Source of the DNA: Lobosporangium transversale
Lineage: Eukaryota; Mortierellomycota; Mortierellomycetes; Mortierellales; Mortierellaceae
DNA length: 38,847 bases
Direction of reading: 5' to 3'
Assembly (NCBI RefSeq): GCF_002105155.1
Contig: NW_019029079.1
Span: 1-38,847, forward strand
Shown: positions 32,459-38,847 of the stretch, one piece after another
Layout of the letters: each line of letters starts with the position of its first letter
Numbering within the stretch: position 1 is the first letter of the stretch
Notes under the pieces: model-generated
What the model saw: only the letters and a program-made list of their open reading frames with translations
What the model was told of the DNA's origin: nothing
The model's database searches: none
Position numbers and translations under genes: made by a program

Positions 32459-32820
32459 TGTTGGTTTTAGTTTTAGTCACGTGTAGAGGGTTCGCCACCA
32501 ACTATTTAACGAGCAACAGCTCAGGAAAATCTGGCTCCTTGTTCCTTATTTTTACACAAGAGCCATTTGAGTACTGACTGTTCTCGTCCAGGTAAAGAGC
32601 CCTCACAACGTTCGTCGTTAGTAGCCATAGATCATTAAAGGTTCCTTATTTTTCACAAGAGCCATTTGAGTACTGACTGTTCTCGTCCAGTCTTCGGTGA
32701 GTGTGTGTGTGTTCTTTTATTGTGTTAGAATTATTTATCTATCAGCTGGAAGTGACCGGCTTCATAATCCACCAAAACGACCTAAATCTCCTACCACATC
32801 TGCCCCTAAATTTTGCAACA
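32459..32820 (+). repeat. 3' LTR of the gypsy element
   Basis: It spans 362 bp. By eye it differs from the 5' LTR by one deleted A in the second ~50-bp duplicate and by about three bases in the TCTTCG..GTGTG segment, so identity is about 99%. Confidence 0.92.
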
Positions 32821-32972
32821 ATATCATCCGTCAATTTTCATATGCTCGCAAGGTGGAGAAAGAGAAAACTCTTACGGGTGGAGGGATAACCATCCTCAAA
32901 GATATGCAGGGTCATATATCATACAACAACAAGAGCACGAGCCACAATGCAACAAAGAGAGAAAGGGTGTGA

Positions 32973-33276
32973 CGCGACTAAAGTAAAAGGACAGGATTCA
33001 GAGCACAAGCTTATCAACACTCGCATACCCTTTTTCGCCAGCAATTAAGCTCGAGTACCTTTTTTTCTTTAGCAATGGGGTTCATCAGGCACTGTCAGTA
33101 GAGTTTGCTATTTGACTCTCTTCTCCCATTCTTTCTCTTCATCCTTAACAAAGAATAGGATCATTGTCGTGGGAACTGTGCTGCGGCAGTTTTTGTTCAA
33201 ACAGACATTTTTCCTTTTTTTCTTTTCCTTATTTTCCTTTTCAAAGGCCAAGAGATACGACACGTCATTCCTCGAT
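32973..33276. other. Spacer between split ORF and right arm
   Basis: I see no gene, repeat or RNA here. It has several T-runs. A 65-codon frame (33112-33309) crosses into the right arm and is hydrophobic by base bias. Confidence 0.5.
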
Positions 33277-33854
33277 ACGATCGTGTGCCTTTTACTGGTC
33301 GATATATAAACGTTGATATTTGTTTCACTTCAAATCTTAATGTATTCTACATTGTATTGCATGAAAATAAAAAATAAAATAAAAAAAGGCGGAGAGGTAT
33401 TCTGAACGAATTCATGTGTTATTTTCCACCACACCTGGAAAAACGGCAAGCTGCCAAAGTACAGGCCCAACGACAGTCTATCCCATCTCTTGTTAGGAGT
33501 GAAGAAATGAAATAGAAGAAGAGGATAAAGAAGATGATCCCCTTTATCAATAAGAGTAAACAAGCTCGAGAGCAATACAGTTCATGCTCTGGTTGTTTAT
33601 AGACAGGTTTTCCTTATGAGTCTTGAGGACAGAGCATTATTCCCACTTTCAATCGTGAGAGTCTCTTCTTTATCATATGAAATATGACAGATGACATCAA
33701 AGACACGTATATTATTTTATTTTTTATTTTGTTGTTGATATTTTATTGGTCGCTCTTGAGCGTACAGCAAGCAAGGTACTTAGTATAGCGCGCTTTTAAA
33801 ACCAATCACTCCTCGGCCCTTCTCCTCTTGCGCGAACGTTAATAATAATAATAA

Positions 33855-34127
33855 GAAACCAATATAAAAAGGACCCATTTGACTCTTCTTTTTCTTCTTT
33901 TCTCTTCTCTTTCTCCTCGGTCTTCCTCGACCATCGGCCTCCTCAACCAAGACAAAAGGTAAGCAACACTCCCTCTAAACAATCACTCTCACTGAAGTTC
34001 TCAACACTGTCACTCTGTGCTTCACTGTCCTTGTTCTGATTATTCTTTTTCTGCTTGTGTCTCTCTTTTCATTCCACGATTAGACTGCAACGACATGAAG
34101 CTGCCTAAAGCAACTGGGGCTTCATAA
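33855..34127 (+). promoter_or_regulatory. Promoter-like block, 5' intron and tiny ORF (right arm, firing rightward)
   Basis: TATAAAA at 33863-33869 is followed by a CT-rich leader and AAGACAAAAG with the donor GTAAGC at 33959. An acceptor (GATTAG) ends at 34083, giving a possible 125-nt intron. The next ATG (34095) opens only ten codons (MKLPKATGAS). This may be an untranslated RNA or a dead gene start. The left arm has the same layout on the other strand. Confidence 0.4.
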
Positions 34128-35745
34128 CGCACAGCCAGGCTGCCACACTCAGGCGCCCATACTCGAACGGCTGCACTCCAACGAAAAGCCGTATTCAACT
34201 GGCCACGCTCCGAATGCCACGCTCTAAACAGCCACGCTCTAAACGGCCTCATAGTCTACCGCAGTCGAACGACGGCCTTCTCCGCGGCCAAATAGCCAGC
34301 CCATCCCATCTCGGGTATGATGGCCAAGGCTTCACGAAACAACACCAAATACATAGCGACCAGGCCACTTCTCATCGTGTGGTCTGGAAGGCACTGGTAA
34401 CGAAAGCTCGGCGCCACCAGCAAAAGGACTAAACCAAAGAAAGGTCGAACAGTCCATCCAGGCAAAAACAAGCGCCTCCGGAATCAAATCCTCAAAAAAA
34501 AAAACTAAGAAAAAAGAAACCAAAAAAAAAAAAAAAAAAAATCCAAAGAAAAAAAGAAAAAAAAAAACCAAAGAAAAAAGAAAAAAGAAAAAGAAAAAAA
34601 AATAAACCAAAAACCAGAAAAAAAAATACCAAGAAAAAACAATTAAAAAAAAATTAACCAAAGAAAAAAAAAAACCAAAAAAAAAAGACTAAATAAAAGC
34701 CAAAAAGAAGCAAAAAAAGATCTCATATCAGAAAAAAAGAAAAAAAAAGCCAATTAAAAAATCAAGAAAGCCAAAAAAAAAAAAAAAAAAAAAAAAAACC
34801 CTTACTAACACAACACAAAGCACTTTTTAAGCATAGCAACAATGCACATCCAAGGTGCAATAACCAATGCATATCTAAGGTAGGTCCGAACGGGCATGAG
34901 CCTGAGCTGGTTCTTTAACGAGCCTTGCGATGGCGGAGCCCCTTCGGTCCAGAATGGGAAAGGGAAAGGGAATGGAATGGGATGGGAAGATGGGGATGGA
35001 ATGGGTAAATAAATGTGTGTGTGTGCGGGCGTTTGCAAGGCCATGGGGCCTGACCAACGGAGCACGATATGCCAGACCACCTCCACGTGGTGTGTCCGGA
35101 CAACATCTTGGAGAGTCTTTTCGATGGTGACAAAGAAAAGCGCTTTCCAAGGTGGCTAAGAGTCTGGCTTCTTGTAGCTTAGGATAGTAACCAGGTAAGC
35201 TAGATAGCTAGATAGCAAGCAATCTCTTAATAAAAAGTATTCACACAAAAAAAAAAAAAAAAGCTTTAAAATGCAGTCTCCGAAAATTGAAAATTTAGTA
35301 GAGGCGGCATTGCTTAGATGATAGGAGGGTGAATTATTAATGTACTGCTCCGAAAATGAGGGGTTCTGGTGCCTATTGTTATGTTATGAACAACTGGCTT
35401 TGGAAGAGAGGCTTCAATATATATATATATATTGAGAAGCACTTCCTTGGACTCTTCACCATGGAAGCACTTCTATTGTCTCCTGCACAAGTATAAATAA
35501 GGAGCACCATGGAGCAATACTCAAAGTAAGCACTATCTTGCTGTGTGAACCGGCAACCTGCACTAGGCGGGATGGTGGGTACTCCTTGGTGACACACAGC
35601 TCCAATCCTTATGTCAGTCATCATCAAAATGTTTGCACCTCATTTACCACCAAACCTTAAAGTGTTTACATTGTCCAACAGACACCATTTTGCTATTCTT
35701 GCATTCTTGTTTATTCGCTGAATATCCATGCATGATTTCTTGGGT

Positions 35746-36738
35746 AATCTCACTCGTCGCCACCATTTCTCCTTATCTTGTTTGAAAGCGGACATAATTA
35801 TCCGAATATGGCAATAGTCGGTTGCTTTAAAAGCAAAAGCATCTTCCTCCACAGGGAGGGTTGATGTCATTACATTGTCACATGAAGCAAAAGGAATAAT
35901 GTACGTGAAGGTAGGGAAAGCATTGAAAGAGGGATAAATAAATTTAATGCGAAGAATTAAATACAATAGTAATGAAGGTGTTGAATCAAAAGTATTGAAG
36001 GCCCTGAAGGCCCTGCAGAGCTTGGATATAATATTTTCCTCGACACACACGTTACATACTTTTTACGTGTTGCTTGTTGTTGCTCGCTCAACAAGATGGT
36101 CATAACAAAAAATAAGGCAGGCTTACCTTTGGGACATGGGCTAGAAAGGTGATGGGCTCCATGAAAAGCATCTACCAGATACTGTAGCAGACCTGAACAC
36201 ACTGTATTACTTTCAATCAGAAACTAGAAGGCACTAGAGTCTATGACAAGCCTGGATCCTTGTCTATTATACTTTTAGAAGCGATAAAAAGAGAGAAGAG
36301 CGAGATGTAATGAAAAGTGTGGCTACACCCAAAGATGCATGAAAAATTAATGCATCTTTCTCTATCAATTTTTTTTTTGTTCCTTAAGAAAAATGCGACC
36401 GCAAAAAAAGCATACAATGTGTAAGTCTGGGGTCAAAAGTCTGGTGTGAGTAGTGTCTACTCATAGTCATTAAGTTTAAATACCTTCGATGCTTTTTGCT
36501 TCGTTCTTCTCAGTGTCGTATCACTTTCGCTTATTACGTCAACAAATGCGAAAATTGTCGCAATGAAAGGCAACGGGATCGCTTCCGGGCTGTCCAAGCC
36601 GACAGTTTTCCATCCACCCTTTCTTTGAATTTCATGCTGTTTCAAAATGGCGTCCAATCACTTTCATTTCGCCTATATTCGGATAATTATGTCCGCTTTC
36701 AACAAAGATAAGGAGAAATGGTGGCGACGAGTGAGATT
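35746..36738 (-). mobile_element. 64-bp TIR element (right copy)
   Basis: Mirror copy of the left-arm element, 993 bp. One TIR (35746 on) shows a small change relative to the others (ATCTTGTTTG for ATCTTTGTTG); the other TIR is unchanged. Having the same flanks as in the left arm shows it was duplicated with the arm rather than inserted twice. Confidence 0.7.
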
Positions 36739-36800
36739 GGGAGAATGACGCTTTTCTCTCATTTTTAAGCTCGCTCTTTCTTTTGTTTTTTTTCCTCTTC

Positions 36801-37529
36801 CTTTCTCTCACTTCTCCACCTCTTCACTTCTCCACCTTCTTACCTCTCCGCTTCTTCACTTCTCCACCTCTCCGCTTCTTCACTTCTCCACCTCTCCGCT
36901 TCTTCACTTCTCCACCTCTCCGCTTCTTCACTTCTCCACCTCTCCGCTTCTTCACTTCTCCACCTCTCCGCTTCTTCACTTCTCCACCTCTCCGCTTCTT
37001 CACTTCTCCACCTCTCCGCTTCTTCACTTCTCCACCTCTCCGCTTCTTCACTTCTCCACCTCTCCGCTTCTTCACTCTCCACCTCTCGCTTCTTCACTTC
37101 TCCACCTCTCCGCTTCTTCACTTCTCCACCTCTCCGCTTCTTCACTTCTCCACCTCTCCGCTTCTTCACTTCTCCACCTCTCCGCTTCTTCACTTCTCCA
37201 CCTCTCCGCTTCTTCACTTCTCCACCTCTCCGCTTCTTCACTTCTCCACCTCTCCGCTTCTTCACTTCTCCACCTCTCCGCTTCTTCACTTCTCCACCTC
37301 TCCGCTTCTTCACTTCTCCACCTCTCCGCTTCTTCACTTCTCCACCTCTCCGCTTCTTCACTTCTCCACCTCTCCGCTTCTTCACTTCTCCACCTCTCCG
37401 CTTCTTCACTTCTCCACCTCTCCGCTTCTTCACTTCTCCACCTCTCCGCTTCTTCACTTCTCCACCTCTCCGCTTCTTCACTTCTCCACCTCTTTATCTT
37501 TCCACCTCTCCACCTCCCCACCTCTTGAA
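36801..37529 (-). repeat. 24-bp minisatellite (right arm), expanded
   Basis: About 27 units of the same 24-bp motif as in the left arm, here far more regular, with two small deletions around 37072-37090. Long frames on both strands (repeats of RSEEAERW, or TSPPLRFF and LLHFSTSP types) are by-products of a stop-free unit whose length is divisible by three. Confidence 0.92.
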
Positions 37530-38847
37530 AAGTAAGTCTCGATCGCAGTCCTTTGCCAAATACATTCACACACAAGCACGCACGCACACACTTTTTCCGT
37601 CTCTCCCTGTGACTCTTTATGTCCATCCCTAACTCTCGCTCAACTACGACCGTTGCCTTCTCTTGCCGTCACTACTTTATACTAACCTACATACTTTTTG
37701 TCTCCATACTATACCAAAGGCAAAATAGCCCCAAGAGCGGTAAGCAACGAGGAAACGATGTAAGAGAAAGTAAGGTAAGGAAGGGAAGCGGCAAGTAACC
37801 AACAAAAGAAAGAGAAAATAAGAAAGAGAAAGGAGCACTGAGAAAGAGCGAATGAAAATAAACTAAGGAAGAGAAGCACATAGGAGGAGTAAGTGAAAGC
37901 AAGTGAGAAAAAAAAGAGAGAGAGAGAGAGAGAGAAAGGAGGAGGGAAAGTCGAGAAAGAACAAACGGAAGCATAGCAAAGAAGTAAAGCGAGGGGAAGA
38001 ACAAACAAAAGATATGTAAGAAATGCCGGCGCCTATAAATGAAAATATGATAAGAAAGAAAAGCAAAAGGGAAACAAATGTAAGATATGGCAAGGAAAGG
38101 AAGCACTGAAGAAAAGAAAGAAAAAAAAAAAAGAAAACAAAAAAAAAAAAAAATGGAAGCACACAATGAAAGCAAATAGAAAGAGAAGCACAGAAGGGAA
38201 ACAAACGAAAGTATAAAAGTAAACAAAACACACACATACACGCACACAACAGAGAAACAAAGGAGGTTATAATAAAAAAGGACTATAATAAGAAAAGGGA
38301 GAAAACAAATGAAAAACAACGTAAGAAAGCGAAGCATCGAAGGGAACAAAGGAAAGGATAACTCGAAAGTGAAGCGTCGAAGAGAAGCACATGAAAGTAT
38401 ATTTAAAAAGTGAAGAGCCAAGGAAAACAAATGAGGAAGTGAAGCAGCAAGAAAGAAAGCATAACAAGGAAGTGAAGCAGCAAGAAAGAAAGCATAACAG
38501 GAAGTGAAGCATCGAAGAAAACAAAGGATAGCATAGTAAAAAGGTGAAGCGTCGAGAAAGCAAATGAAAAATAACAAGACAGCGAAGCAATGAAGGAAAG
38601 CGTAATAGAACTAACACGGAAGAGATGCGCCCAGGAAAACATAGAAAAGGATAACAAAAGTGGAGTACCGAAAAAGAGATGAAGGCATAACAGGAAAGTC
38701 AAGCATGGAAGAAAGAAATGGAAGCGTAGCAACCAAGTGAGGCATTGAAGGATAAAGTATGGAAGCGTAATAAGGAATTGAACCATCAAAGGCTAACAAG
38801 AAAGTGAGCACCAAAGGATAACAAAAAGTAACCATCAAAGGATAACA

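Larger units (their letters stand above)
25878..32820 (+). mobile_element. Ty3/gypsy LTR retrotransposon, 6943 bp
   Basis: The LTRs at 25878-26240 and 32459-32820 begin TG and end CA and are nearly identical. The element is flanked by ATAT (25874-25877 and 32821-32824). The internal order is gag, protease, reverse transcriptase, RNase H, integrase, which defines Ty3/gypsy. A primer-binding-site candidate starts TGGTGATCTACGC at 26248, and a purine tract (GGTGGGGG, 32451-32458) abuts the 3' LTR. The coding region carries about seven frame breaks. No chromodomain is evident at the integrase end. Confidence 0.93.
25852..32972 (+). pseudogene. Short open frame split by the gypsy insertion
   Basis: The frame from ATG 25852 reads MGNLRACDI to 25877, where the retrotransposon begins. 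Resuming at 32825, after the second ATAT copy, it continues without a stop (RQFSYARKVEKEKTLTGGG...) to a TGA at 32970-32972, about 57 codons in total. Frame agreement across the element plus one target-duplication copy suggests a coding exon or an older ORF was hit. A possible acceptor (GCGTAG) lies just upstream of the ATG. No family is recognised. Confidence 0.45.
33277..38847 (-). repeat. Right arm of a giant inverted repeat (runs off the window)
   Basis: Reverse complement of 18944-24341. All sub-blocks are present in mirrored order: promoter-like block, A-rich block (about 34490-34800), TIR element, minisatellite, purine tract. It is about 170 bp longer, chiefly through extra minisatellite units. 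The last bases of the window still match the left arm, so the arm is not complete here. Confidence 0.9.

Noticed and set aside
34150-34200. HSNEKPY phrase similar to the C2H2 zinc-finger linker TGEKPY
   Set aside because: No properly spaced Cys-Cys-His-His set surrounds it, so the similarity is probably chance.
36783-37626. Long ORFs of repeating octapeptides on both strands of the minisatellite
   Set aside because: A stop-free 24-bp unit keeps several frames open by arithmetic. There is no flanking coding sequence, and the ends run into unrelated repeats.

Overview
The window looks like fungal nuclear DNA, probably from an early-diverging, repeat-rich lineage; Mucoromycota is my guess, not something the sequence proves. 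Support comes from a VIP1-type inositol-pyrophosphate gene split by seven short GT-AG introns (78-152 nt), a nuclear gene for mitochondrial IF-3, a eukaryotic tRNA-Ala with a T-run terminator, and both LINE and Ty3/gypsy retroelements. There is no bacterial operon structure and no CRISPR array.

Layout. 1-6.1 kb is the only ordinary host-gene segment: the 3' part of mitochondrial IF-3 (+), tail-to-tail with VIP1 (-), then a divergent three-exon gene of unknown function (+). 6.1-8.1 kb is decayed sequence with a LINE RNase H relic. 8.1-14.3 kb is a LINE on the minus strand (endonuclease, reverse transcriptase, a very long charged arm, RNase H, CCHC tail). It is broken by nonsense codons and by a ~313-bp SINE-like insertion with a 7-bp target duplication. 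A tRNA-Ala(AGC) gene lies about 150 bp beyond its 5' end. 14.5-18 kb has no convincing gene but holds a second SINE-like copy and a cluster of an inverted G-rich motif.

The second half is dominated by one large structure: two inverted arms of at least 5.4 kb (18944-24341 and 33277 to the window edge) around an 8.9-kb spacer. Each arm carries, from the centre outward, a promoter-like block firing outward, a T-rich (or A-rich) low-complexity block, a ~1-kb element with 64-bp terminal inverted repeats, a 24-bp minisatellite and a polypyrimidine/polypurine tract. The arms differ mainly by single-base indels and by minisatellite copy number.

The spacer holds relic coding pieces, a third SINE-like copy, and a 6.9-kb Ty3/gypsy retrotransposon. 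Its LTRs are about 99% identical and it has an ATAT target duplication. It interrupts a short open frame that reads straight through when the element is mentally removed. The gag-pol frame is broken about seven times, nearly always by the equivalent of one extra base, and there is an antisense Ser/Pro/Thr-rich ORF between pol and the 3' LTR.

The host genes do not form a pathway together. The rest is a nest of mobile elements and structure-forming repeats. The most notable item is the giant inverted repeat, which is either a real palindrome-like element or an assembly fold-back; that must be settled first.
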